Assembly: GCF_030123325.1 (NCBI RefSeq)
Contig: NZ_CP126106.1
Location: 5,525,001-5,589,000, forward strand
Direction of reading: 5' to 3'
Source: Peribacillus simplex
GTDB taxonomy: Bacteria; Bacillota; Bacilli; Bacillales; DSM-1321
Length of the DNA: 64,000 nucleotides
The notes beneath the pieces were generated by a model. It made no database searches. It was not told the origin of the DNA and saw only the letters and a list, made by a program, of their open reading frames with translations. The position numbers and the translations under genes are program-made. Every line of letters begins with the position of its first letter. Position 1 is the stretch's first letter. Positions 1 through 8,180 of this stretch are shown in pieces.

Positions 1-3000
1 TTCGATAATCTCCTCGGTTGTTTTTAAAAATGGACCGGGTGCTTCCTTTTCAAAATCCATATAGAATCCACGGATGTTATCTCTGTAATCTTCCAGATCA
101 TACGTGTAATACAAAATCGGCCGAGCGGTATTAGCAAAATCGAACATTACTGAAGAATAATCCGTAATCAATATATCGGAAATCAGGTAAAGTTCCTGAA
201 TATCTGAATAATTGGATACGTTTATCACGAAATCCTCAAATTCGCCCGGGATGCTGAGATTATTACTTATAACAACATGCATCCTTAACAACAGGATATA
301 TTCATCCCCTAATTCTTCCTTCATTCTTTCCAAATCAAATTTCAGTTCGAAAATAAATTTATTGTTTTTCGATGTTTGATTATCCCGGAATGTAGGAGCA
401 TATAAGATGACTTTTTTTCCTTTTGGTATCTTCAGTTTTTCCATCACCGACTTGGCAATTATTGAAGAATCTTCCCTGTAAAACAAATCATTTCTTGGAT
501 ATCCCGTTTCCAATATTTTGCCCTCATATTTGAAAGCACTCCTGAAGGCCGTGGATGCGTATGGACTTGGTGATATTAAATAATCCCAAGTTCTCGTTGC
601 ACCATGCACTCGATTTAAGTACCCATCGTCTCTTCCTTGGATATTGTCTATATCAAATAGCATTTTTTTCAAAGGGGTACCATGCCAAGTCTGAATATAA
701 GTCGTTTCCTTCCTTTTACTTAGATAGGTAGGGAAGTTTTGATTATTTATCCAATAACCTGCCTTGGCCAAATAATAATAGTATTCCGGACTTAAGCGTT
801 TTATCAGCTTCGTATTCTTTCCTTTTATCGGTAAATTACCATTATACACCCAAACTTTTTTATATTTATTATCCCTTTTGACCAATTCTTCATAGATATA
901 CTTGGGGCTATCGGCGAATTGCTTCCCTATCCCGCTTTCAAAAAGAATTAGGTTCCGGTCAACCGGGATAACCTTGGACATGATTTTATAAACTTTTTTC
1001 ATGACAGGGAAATATTGATCACTTTTCCTAAACCGGTTCAAAATGAGTTTGGACATCGGATGGTTATATAATTTAGTTAGTGAATTTTGATCTTTTTCTG
1101 CGTTTTGAATCACTTCGAATATCCTTGAATTAGAATGGACATCACGATATTTAATAAAACGGTTGGCCTTGTCCATATACTTCTTCTTCATGACAAAATC
1201 AGTATTGGCATATTCGGCTAATACACCTAGCAATTCATCCAATTCATCAACGATTTCACCCGGAAGATCGTTATCCAAATCCAAATGTGACGGTCTTTTC
1301 CCTATGAAACGATCTCTATCAAATTGATAGTAAATGACCGGTTTATGGAGGAAACTAAAGTCAAAAGCTACACTTGAATAGTCCGTAATCATAATCGCAC
1401 TTTCCTTGATTAATCTTTGGACATCCACTTCACCCTGACTAATTACCCTAACTGGGGCATCCTTAAAATAAGACGTGAATTTCTGCATATTAGGGTGAAG
1501 GCAAAAAATGATTTCAAACCCACTGTTTTTTGATAAATCATGTAATGCCGGGTGATTCACTAATTTCTGATACCTTTCAAAATATTCGCTTTCCAAAAAT
1601 ATTTCATCGGAAGTAATCCAATCTCTCCATGTCGGAATGATCAATAATTGCCGCTTTGTTGAAACATCATCCTTAAACAGCGAGTCGAATCTTGAAAGTC
1701 CCGTCGCGAATACTTCTTTTTCGTTGTAACCAAAATCAGTTACAATCATATCCTTTTCGAAGTCTGAACTTACCAAGAAAACATCCGTACTAAAACCGGA
1801 AACTGCATTTTTCCCGTAGTTTGCCACCATATTCTTAGTGCCCATAACACCATGTTGAAGAAAAACCTTAACTCCCTTAACACGATTTTTAAATTCAGAT
1901 GTCCTTAAAGGATATAAATAATCCGGGTGATGTGATGAAATGATACGTGTCGATTCCATCGTCTTTTTAATATGATCCTTTGACTTGAAATAAAGTACAT
2001 TTCCAAAGGGCTCGACGTTCTTGGCTTCCACGGAATTTTCTTCTATTACATAATACACTTCTTTTTCTGGATGATTTTCCCTCATATATTTAAAAAAGTG
2101 ATATCCGGTATCCTGGGCTTTATACGTTCTTTCTCCAACTAGCCAAACATCCTTTTTCTTTTTAAATAAAGCCAGGAATCTCCTCCACCCCATCATCCTT
2201 TTTAAATATCGATAACTTTCTGTAGAGAAGTTAAACACTTCCAAAGATAAATTGGATGCTTTAAAGGTATAGTAAGGATTGACGATAGCAACTCCATCAT
2301 TCGAGCTGACATCAGTCTTTTTAGTAAATAATTTAGTTCTGGTGGTTGGTCTTCCGACGCGTACCATTTTCGGCTCTTCCTGATCATGTAAATGTAGTTT
2401 CATGTAAATGTCATATACATCATCTTCCAAATCCGCACTGACTAATTGTTCCAGATCCAATCCCAAATCATATATATAACGATTCAGTCCATATTTCTTA
2501 ATACTCATTTCCTCATTATGAATAAAAGATATATTTGCCAGATATTCTTTGCCGCTTTGCCTTCCTCTTACAAGTCCATCACCTTTTATGATTCTTGAAT
2601 GCTTGGTGAAAATTTGACCATTAATTTGCATGGTTTTCGACTTGTTTTTAATTTTTTCAATTTGAGACTTAATCGAAATTTTAGGAGCCATATTGAAGTA
2701 AAGAGATAAATTCCCTTTATTCGTTATAGAGAATACACTTTGTTTATCTTCATAGGTGTAAATACTCAAATTGTTCGCGTACGTTTCCTGAAAACGCCCG
2801 AGACGAATTGGATATTCGATATGAACCTGTTCGTTCACTTCTACATATTCAGCTTTATGTTCAATACTGAGTATCGCTTTTTTGCTCAGCTTTTCGATCG
2901 GAACGGCAACCTTTATATAACAGTCATAAACAGTCGGTTCATCATCTTCTAATTTCCGCATTAAATCTTTCATATCTACTTTAAACTCAAATTTAGATGA

Positions 3001-3201
3001 GCTCACTGATTCAGCTATTTTTATTTTTTGATCTTCGTTTTCCCTAGAATATAGCCATAGTTCTTTTGCGCAATAATGTTCTATTGAAAATTGCCCTTTT
3101 ATCAACAGCGTATTTTCCTCTTGCACAATGGTCAGAACTTGTTTCAGCTTAATTTTAGGAGCTTTTTTTGCTTTCCCTTTTCCAAGAAGCTTTTTAATCA
3201 T
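1..3201 (-). CDS. CDP-glycerol:glycerophosphate glycerophosphotransferase, two catalytic domains (3' end outside window)
   Basis: Open for 1067 codons from ATG at 3201 to the left edge, so the C-terminus is missing. Ribosome site taggtgg lies just upstream. Residues 1-320 are a beta-rich N-terminal region without a motif I recognise. Two tandem glycerophosphotransferase domains follow. The first has LQHGVMGT near residue 450 and TDYSSVAFDF near 605; the second has TWHGTPLKKM near 837 and TDYSSVMFDF near 1010. The HG and TDYSS motifs are the catalytic/CDP-glycerol-binding signatures of the TagB/TagF family, which adds glycerol phosphate to wall teichoic acid at the inner membrane face. It is divergent from tagD-tagB, which would supply CDP-glycerol and the primer. 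Family is clear; whether it is the main polymerase or a second, specialised polymerase is inference. Confidence 0.88.
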   Translation of the reverse strand, partial: MIKKLLGKGKAKKAPKIKLKQVLTIVQEENTLLIKGQFSIEHYCAKELWLYSRENEDQKIKIAESVSSSKFEFKVDMKDLMRKLEDDEPTVYDCYIKVAVPIEKLSKKAILSIEHKAEYVEVNEQVHIEYPIRLGRFQETYANNLSIYTYEDKQSVFSITNKGNLSLYFNMAPKISIKSQIEKIKNKSKTMQINGQIFTKHSRIIKGDGLVRGRQSGKEYLANISFIHNEEMSIKKYGLNRYIYDLGLDLEQLVSADLEDDVYDIYMKLHLHDQEEPKMVRVGRPTTRTKLFTKKTDVSSNDGVAIVNPYYTFKASNLSLEVFNFSTESYRYLKRMMGWRRFLALFKKKKDVWLVGERTYKAQDTGYHFFKYMRENHPEKEVYYVIEENSVEAKNVEPFGNVLYFKSKDHIKKTMESTRIISSHHPDYLYPLRTSEFKNRVKGVKVFLQHGVMGTKNMVANYGKNAVSGFSTDVFLVSSDFEKDMIVTDFGYNEKEVFATGLSRFDSLFKDDVSTKRQLLIIPTWRDWITSDEIFLESEYFERYQKLVNHPALHDLSKNSGFEIIFCLHPNMQKFTSYFKDAPVRVISQGEVDVQRLIKESAIMITDYSSVAFDFSFLHKPVIYYQFDRDRFIGKRPSHLDLDNDLPGEIVDELDELLGVLAEYANTDFVMKKKYMDKANRFIKYRDVHSNSRIFEVIQNAEKDQNSLTKLYNHPMSKLILNRFRKSDQYFPVMKKVYKIMSKVIPVDRNLILFESGIGKQFADSPKYIYEELVKRDNKYKKVWVYNGNLPIKGKNTKLIKRLSPEYYYYLAKAGYWINNQNFPTYLSKRKETTYIQTWHGTPLKKMLFDIDNIQGRDDGYLNRVHGATRTWDYLISPSPYASTAFRSAFKYEGKILETGYPRNDLFYREDSSIIAKSVMEKLKIPKGKKVILYAPTFRDNQTSKNNKFIFELKFDLERMKEELGDEYILLLRMHVVISNNLSIPGEFEDFVINVSNYSDIQELYLISDILITDYSSVMFDFANTARPILYYTYDLEDYRDNIRGFYMDFEKEAPGPFLKTTEEIIE

Positions 3202-4060
3202 TTTAGACCACCTATAACAAATTATTATTTAAATAAAAATGAATCATTCTTTGTACTTTAAAATCATAAACTTTTTTCGGTTTTTCCTCAATATCATTAA
3301 ACAGACGGGTAAACCACCTATAAATTACCTTTAATTCCTCCGATAAACAAAAAAGACAATATTGGTTAATGCAATGTCGAAAACGAACATACTAAAACTA
3401 AAAACATTTCGTAAATATGAACGTTCTTCCATGTTGCCAGAATGGAAAGGGAATAGCAAAAACATGTCTCTTAATTGCAAAAAAGTCTTCTAAACATCAA
3501 AGTGAACGCTTTCAAAACAAGCCAACTGTTTATATTAATTGGGTTATTAAATGTGAAGCGATAGATTGATGGCCTATACATGACCCATCCACTATAAACA
3601 GGGATTTATGATGCTCCACTAGTTGTTCTCTCCTAAACGTGGTAAAATTGTGAATGGCTTATTCTGAATGCAGCATGAATAATGAAATCTTTCTTATTAT
3701 ATTTGATAAAATTATTTTTAAATACCATTCAGTCATACACCAGGCATTTCTATAGATACTTTATTATGCCCTACAGAGTAAGACAAATTAGTCAACATTT
3801 TATTTTAGCTTAAAAAATAATATTTACAATAATCATCAATGTAAAAAAATGTGGTTTATTTGTAAAAAAATTGTGGTTTATTTGTAAAGCTATTAAGTTA
3901 TAATTAGTTAGAGAAAGTCATTGCCTGAAAATATAAGAAAACAAGAAGCGGGAATGAAATGCTAGTTTCCTGTTTTATTGTTCCATTTCATATTCTAATA
4001 GACCAAATATATATTAATTTGATTGAATAACAGTTTAAGAGTCTTAAAGGAGGAATAAAA
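3202..4060. other. AT-rich intergenic region between divergent teichoic acid genes
   Basis: About 860 bases with no open frame I would defend. It must hold the promoters of both the large transferase (minus) and tagD (plus). The only clear structure is the phased repeat array at 3840-3888. The remainder is AT-rich with no convincing hairpin or RNA gene. Confidence 0.6.
3840..3888 (+). promoter_or_regulatory. Phased TGT(A/G)(A/G)(A/T) repeat array upstream of tagD
   Basis: Hexamers TGTAAA (3840), TGTGGT (3850), TGTAAA (3861), TGTGGT (3872) and TGTAAA (3883) follow one another at 10, 11, 11 and 11 bases, one helical turn each. Read on the other strand TGTAAA is TTTACA. This resembles tandem response-regulator sites: WalR (TGTWAH-N5-TGTWAH) and PhoP (TTHACA direct repeats), both known to act on tag promoters in B. 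subtilis. A 22-base unit beginning TGTGGTTTATTTG is repeated almost twice (3850-3888). TATAAT at about 3899-3904 could be the -10 box of tagD. Which regulator binds is inference. Confidence 0.5.
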
Positions 4061-4459
4061 ATGAAGAAAGTAATCACTTACGGAACCTTTGATTTGCTTC
4101 ATTGGGGCCATATCAATCTATTAAAACGCGCTAAAGATTTAGGGGATTATCTGATCGTTGCCATTTCAACGGATGAATTCAATGCTTTAAAAGATAAAAA
4201 AGCTTATCATAGCTTTGAAAACAGAAAAATGATCCTTGAATCAATCCGTTATGTGGATGAAGTTATACCTGAAGACAATTGGGAACAAAAGAGGGAAGAC
4301 ATCGTTCGTGAAGGTGTGGATATTTTTGTAATGGGTGATGACTGGAAAGGCCAATTCGATGAATTATCCGAAGTTTGTGAAGTGGTCTACCTTCCAAGAA
4401 CGATCGGCATTTCGACTTCCCAAATTAAAGATGACCTTTTACAAGTTACAAATGGCTAA
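4061..4459 (+). CDS. tagD: Glycerol-3-phosphate cytidylyltransferase TagD
   Basis: Makes CDP-glycerol from CTP and sn-glycerol 3-phosphate in the cytoplasm, the activated donor for wall teichoic acid. At 132 residues it matches the usual size. The nucleotidyltransferase signature HxGH is HWGH at residues 15-18, within GTFDLLHWGHINLLKRA, and the second family motif RTxGIST appears as RTIGISTS near the C-terminus. A strong ribosome site aaaggagg precedes the ATG by about 7 bases. The stop overlaps the start of the next transferase gene by 8 bases, so the two are co-translated or at least co-transcribed. The phased repeats at 3840-3888 lie upstream and probably carry its regulation. Confidence 0.95.
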   Translation: MKKVITYGTFDLLHWGHINLLKRAKDLGDYLIVAISTDEFNALKDKKAYHSFENRKMILESIRYVDEVIPEDNWEQKREDIVREGVDIFVMGDDWKGQFDELSEVCEVVYLPRTIGISTSQIKDDLLQVTNG

Positions 4460-5615
4460 AGAATTCGCGATAGGGATTTATCTTTTTTGTTTCAAAGTTT
4501 TATTCTCTATCTTTAAGCTTTTCCCTTTATATGACAAAACGACCTTTGTCACATCATTCGGGGACAATTGCCAATATATCGCAGATGAAATGGACAAGCA
4601 GGACATTTCCGTTCAAAAAGTTTTTTTAATGAAATCGAGCAGTTCTATACAAGTTAAGGACGATGGTGAAACCATCGTCCTTCCGTTTGAATCAAAAAAT
4701 ATCATTGCCATGATCCGATCGATTTATCATCTGGCTACATCAAAATGGATCATCATCGATAATTATTTTGGCTTTCTTTCAGCTATTGCATTCAAGGAGC
4801 AAGTGACATGTGTTCAAGTGTGGCATGCGGCAGGTGCCGTTAAGCAATTCGGGGCAAAAGACCCTTCCATTCAAAACCGTTCCGCCGGAGCAAGGAAAAG
4901 ATTTTTAGAGGTATATAAAAAATTTGATTATGTTACGGCAGGTTCAGAGATGATGGCCGGGATTTATCAAGAGAGTTTTCAACTGCCGGCATCCCATATC
5001 CTAAGGACCGGAATACCTCGGACCGATTTCTTTTTTAATGATGAATCAAAAAGGACTGCCCGTAATGCTTTGCTGGCCAAGTATCCAGAACTTGAGCATA
5101 AGAAAATCATGTTATATGCCCCTACATTTCGTAATGACGGCTTGAACGACGGAGAGATTGCCCTTGATTTGGATTTGCTCCATAAGGAACTTCAGGGCGA
5201 AAATTATGCGTTATTACTAAAACTGCATCCAGCTGTAAAAGCAGAGCATGATTTACAAGATAAATTCCCGGAATTCATTTACCCTGTCAATAGTGAATTT
5301 CATGTTAATCAACTGCTGATCAGTACCGATCTACTAATAACCGATTACTCATCGATACCATTTGAATTCTCTTTTTTGGGAAGACCCATGATATTCTTTG
5401 CATATGACTTGGAAAAGTATGTGCAGGAACGGGGATTCTGGGAGGATTACTCATCTTCCATGCCCGGACCCGTGGTATCCACCACAGAAGGGCTCTTAAG
5501 GGAAATCCGTACCGCCGATCACTCATTAATGGAGATCGCTTCCTTTAACCAAAAATGGAATGAATACTCAACGGGAAATTCAAGCAGGAATTTAGTTGAT
5601 TTCCTTTTTAAATAA
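4452..5615 (+). CDS. tagB: TagB-like CDP-glycerol glycerophosphotransferase (teichoic acid primase)
   Basis: 387 residues starting at the ATG inside the ATGGCTAA overlap with the tagD stop. A frame upstream to 4335 exists but lies wholly inside tagD, so I reject the longer start. It is a single-domain member of the TagB/TagF family, with VWHAAGAVKQFG near residue 125 (the catalytic HG/HA region), RTGIPRTDFF, and TDYSSIPFEFSF near residue 300. B. subtilis TagB is 381 residues and adds the first glycerol phosphate to the lipid-linked disaccharide. The N-terminus (IGIYLFCFKVLFSIFKLF) is hydrophobic and probably membrane-associated. A strong terminator follows directly. TagB rather than a second TagF is inference from size and linkage with tagD. 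Confidence 0.78.
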   Translation: MAKEFAIGIYLFCFKVLFSIFKLFPLYDKTTFVTSFGDNCQYIADEMDKQDISVQKVFLMKSSSSIQVKDDGETIVLPFESKNIIAMIRSIYHLATSKWIIIDNYFGFLSAIAFKEQVTCVQVWHAAGAVKQFGAKDPSIQNRSAGARKRFLEVYKKFDYVTAGSEMMAGIYQESFQLPASHILRTGIPRTDFFFNDESKRTARNALLAKYPELEHKKIMLYAPTFRNDGLNDGEIALDLDLLHKELQGENYALLLKLHPAVKAEHDLQDKFPEFIYPVNSEFHVNQLLISTDLLITDYSSIPFEFSFLGRPMIFFAYDLEKYVQERGFWEDYSSSMPGPVVSTTEGLLREIRTADHSLMEIASFNQKWNEYSTGNSSRNLVDFLFK

Positions 5616-5619
5616 AACC

Positions 5620-5655
5620 ACCCACTTCGTAAAACGAAGTGGGTTTTCATTTTTT
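5620..5655 (+). terminator. Rho-independent terminator after tagD-tagB
   Basis: Perfect 11-bp stem ACCCACTTCGT / ACGAAGTGGGT (5620-5630, 5634-5644), 3-base loop, then a T-rich tail. Confidence 0.9.
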
Positions 5656-5831
5656 CAATAACACCTCAATGAAAATGCACACCCAAAAAACAGGGACATT
5701 TTTACAGCAAATGACACGTGGAAAAACGAAACCCCACAATGTGAAAAAAGACTCACAATATAGAAAATATTGTAGATTGCAATACTCAAACCCCTCCAAT
5801 ATAAACCAGTAAAATACTACTATTTTCCTCT

Positions 5832-5877
5832 CGTAACAAAAATGTAATATAATTATTCCCATTTAATTTGCTAGAAT
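5832..5877 (+). promoter_or_regulatory. Candidate WalR box and promoter of the LytE-like gene
   Basis: CGTAAC-AAAAA-TGTAAT at 5832-5848 matches the WalR consensus TGTWAH-N5-TGTWAH at 11 of 12 half-site positions. A -10 like TAGAAT at 5872-5877 would put the box just upstream of the -35 region, the usual place for an activator; TATAAT at 5848-5853 is an alternative -10. WalR control of lytE is known in B. subtilis; here it is inferred from the site. Confidence 0.45.
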
Positions 5878-5908
5878 AGGGAAAAAGACATATTAGAGGT
5901 GGAATACC

Positions 5909-6949
5909 GTGAAAAAAAGTGTTGTCGCATTTTCGACATTAGCCATTCTTTCTTCGACTTTTGTTTCTCCTGCCCTTGCCGGTACATATACAGTCAAAAG
6001 CGGTGATAATTTAAGTAAAATCGCCCAGAAGCATAATACGACGGTAAAAGACTTAAAACAGCTTAATAACCTAAAATCAGACTTTTTGAGAATCAATCAG
6101 AAATTAATTACACCCAACTCCACAACGACATCCAATGCTTCTTCTGTTTCCGTGAAAAAAACAAAGAAAACCACATATACCATCGTTTCAGGTGATACCT
6201 TAACCAGGATAGCAAACAAGCATGACCTTACCCTTGCTGAATTGATGAAAATGAATAACTTAAAATCCGATAGAATTTATGCAGGCGCCAAACTTATCGT
6301 ATCCAAATCAACCACCACCACTACCATAGATTTACCCGGCAGCTCCAAACCATCCAATGTGACACAGACCCCAGCCAATTCGTCTACTTACATAGTGGTA
6401 AAAGGTGATACTCTTTCCAAGATTGCCGGAAAAACCAACTTGACCGTAGCCCAGCTTAAATCAATCAACTCCTTAAAGTCCGATTTAATCAGAGTGGGAC
6501 AAAGACTAAAATTAAGTAAATCGGCAAGCACTGCCCCTGCAGATAATAACGATGCCGGAAAAGTGGAAGCCCCAAGTGCGGGGAACAAAGTGGTCAAGCT
6601 CGTTTCCGAAGCCAAGAAATTAGTCGGTACACCATATTCGTGGGCGGGTGCCTCCCCATCAGGTTTCGATTGCAGCGGGTTTATTTACTATACGTTCAAA
6701 AAGGCCGGGTATGATATTCCCAGGCTTTCATCTTCCACATATTATGATATGGGTAAAAAAGTCACTTCACCGAAAAGCGGCGATCTTATCTTCTTTGCAA
6801 CTGGTTCCAATAAATCAGTGGTAAGCCATATGGGAATCTACTTGGGCGGCGGGGAATTCATCCATGCCTCATCAAGTAAGGGAGTAACAATCAGTGCTAC
6901 TTCAAACTCTTATTTCAAAAGTAAAATCATCGGTTATAGAAGTTTATAA
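5909..6949 (+). CDS. LytE-type D,L-endopeptidase: three LysM domains plus NlpC/P60
   Basis: 346 residues from a GTG start with ribosome site agaggtgg. A signal peptide (cut after about ALA at 24) is followed by three LysM peptidoglycan-binding repeats near residues 26-68, 89-131 and 160-203, separated by Ser/Thr linkers, and then an NlpC/P60 domain from about 228. Catalytic Cys255 sits in FDCSGFIYY and the partner His is in SHMGIYLGGG. Such enzymes cut the D-Glu to meso-DAP bond of wall peptides. The architecture and length match B. subtilis LytE (334 residues, three LysM), a cell-elongation autolysin under WalR control, but paralogues such as CwlS and LytF share it, so no symbol is given. 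Single gene, closed by a hairpin at 6957. Confidence 0.85.
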   Translation: MKKSVVAFSTLAILSSTFVSPALAGTYTVKSGDNLSKIAQKHNTTVKDLKQLNNLKSDFLRINQKLITPNSTTTSNASSVSVKKTKKTTYTIVSGDTLTRIANKHDLTLAELMKMNNLKSDRIYAGAKLIVSKSTTTTTIDLPGSSKPSNVTQTPANSSTYIVVKGDTLSKIAGKTNLTVAQLKSINSLKSDLIRVGQRLKLSKSASTAPADNNDAGKVEAPSAGNKVVKLVSEAKKLVGTPYSWAGASPSGFDCSGFIYYTFKKAGYDIPRLSSSTYYDMGKKVTSPKSGDLIFFATGSNKSVVSHMGIYLGGGEFIHASSSKGVTISATSNSYFKSKIIGYRSL

Positions 6950-6956
6950 GATTTTC

Positions 6957-6985
6957 TTGCCAGACTTTCCTCTTAAGTCTGGCAA
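6957..6985 (+). terminator. Terminator hairpin after the LytE-like gene
   Basis: Perfect 11-bp stem TTGCCAGACTT / AAGTCTGGCAA starting 7 bases after the stop; only a short T tail (TTTCAT). Confidence 0.7.
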
Positions 6986-7032
6986 TTTCATGTAAAAGAA
7001 TGATAGTTTACGAAACATTCGAATGATTTGCC

Positions 7033-7073
7033 AACGAAGGAATTCGGTTTCTCTAGAATCCTTCGTTTTTTTT
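7033..7073 (+). terminator. Second terminator before tagU
   Basis: AACGAAGGA (7033-7041) pairs with TCCTTCGTT (7059-7067), extended across one bulge, followed by a run of eight or more T. It insulates tagU from the upstream gene. Confidence 0.8.
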
Positions 7074-7214
7074 GGATAAAAAAAGGAAAATATGCACTCT
7101 AAGTACAAAAAGAAACTATTCTATTTTTGACAAAAAAAAGGTATAGTTAAAAATACCGACTAGGTACTTTTTCACACCTTCCATTTTGTGGGATGGTTAA
7201 GGGAGGAATATTAA

Positions 7215-8141
7215 ATGAGATCCGAACATAAAAAAAAGAAAAAGAAACGCAAAACGTTTAAAATAATCGGCTTCACCCTTCTTATCCTTTTCATCGGCGC
7301 AGGTGTTTATGGCGCTTCAGTTTATCAATCATTAGCAGGTGCGATCAGCACCATGCAGGGTACGGCCCATAAAACGGATAAACGAGTAGAGGACATCAAG
7401 TTCAAAAGCAAAGATCCATTTTCATTACTAATTCTTGGTGTGGATGAAAGAAAAAATGACTCAGGCCGATCAGATACGATGATTGTCATGACGGTTAATC
7501 CTAAAAAGGAATCGATTGAGTTATTGAGTTTACCGAGAGATACGCGTACAGAAATCATCGGTAAAGGTACAACAGATAAAATGAACCATGCCTATGCATA
7601 TGGCGGAGTTGCCATGTCGATAAATACAGTGGAAGCCTATTTGGATATTCCGATTGATTATTACGTCAAAATGAATATGGAAGGCTTTCAGGATATTGTG
7701 AATGCTGTTGGTGGTGTCACAGTCGATAATGATATGGACCTTGCCTATAAAGGATATACCTTCAACAAAGGCACAATCGACTTAGATGGTAAAGAGGCCT
7801 TGATTTATTCCCGAATCCGTAAGGAAGATCCCCGCGGGGATTATGGACGGCAAATGCGGCAACGCCAGGTTATCCAAGCTGTCATGAAAAAAGGGGCAAG
7901 CCTATCAACACTTACCAATTATGACGATATATTCGAAGCTCTAGGTAAAAACGTGGAAACCAATTTAACTTTCAATGAAATGTTAAGTATCCAAAATAAC
8001 TACAAATCATCCCTCAAAAATATTGAACAATATACACTTGAAGGTGACAATCAACGGGTAAATGGCGTTTGGTACAACATCGTTCCAGAAGATACAAAGC
8101 TTGAAGCCCAAAATCGTGTGAAAGCACATCTAGGATTATAA
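7215..8141 (+). CDS. tagU: LytR-CpsA-Psr family teichoic acid transferase TagU
   Basis: Transfers wall teichoic acid from its undecaprenyl carrier to peptidoglycan outside the membrane. 308 residues (B. subtilis TagU/LytR is about 306). A very basic cytosolic start (KKKKKKRKTFK) leads into one membrane segment at about residues 15-37. The LCP domain follows, with conserved LILGVDER, SDTMIVM, LSLPRDTRTEI, and the C-terminal arginine cluster RKEDPRGDYGRQMRQRQV that contacts the polyprenyl pyrophosphate. Ribosome site aagggagg is well placed. It runs convergent with the LTA-synthase-like gene, and their 3' ends share a hairpin at 8148-8173. Confidence 0.88.
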   Translation: MRSEHKKKKKKRKTFKIIGFTLLILFIGAGVYGASVYQSLAGAISTMQGTAHKTDKRVEDIKFKSKDPFSLLILGVDERKNDSGRSDTMIVMTVNPKKESIELLSLPRDTRTEIIGKGTTDKMNHAYAYGGVAMSINTVEAYLDIPIDYYVKMNMEGFQDIVNAVGGVTVDNDMDLAYKGYTFNKGTIDLDGKEALIYSRIRKEDPRGDYGRQMRQRQVIQAVMKKGASLSTLTNYDDIFEALGKNVETNLTFNEMLSIQNNYKSSLKNIEQYTLEGDNQRVNGVWYNIVPEDTKLEAQNRVKAHLGL

Positions 8142-8147
8142 TGGATG

Positions 8148-8180
8148 GAGGATGGCTATTATCAGTCATCCTCTTTTTTT
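8148..8180 (+). terminator. Terminator of tagU overlapping the 3' end of the LTA synthase-like gene
   Basis: GAGGATGGCT / AGTCATCCTC stem (8148-8157, 8164-8173) followed by seven T. It reaches into the last codons of the opposing gene. Confidence 0.85.

Noticed and set aside
4335..4451. Longer start for the TagB-like protein
   Set aside because: The extra codons lie within tagD; the ATG overlapping the tagD stop gives the family length.
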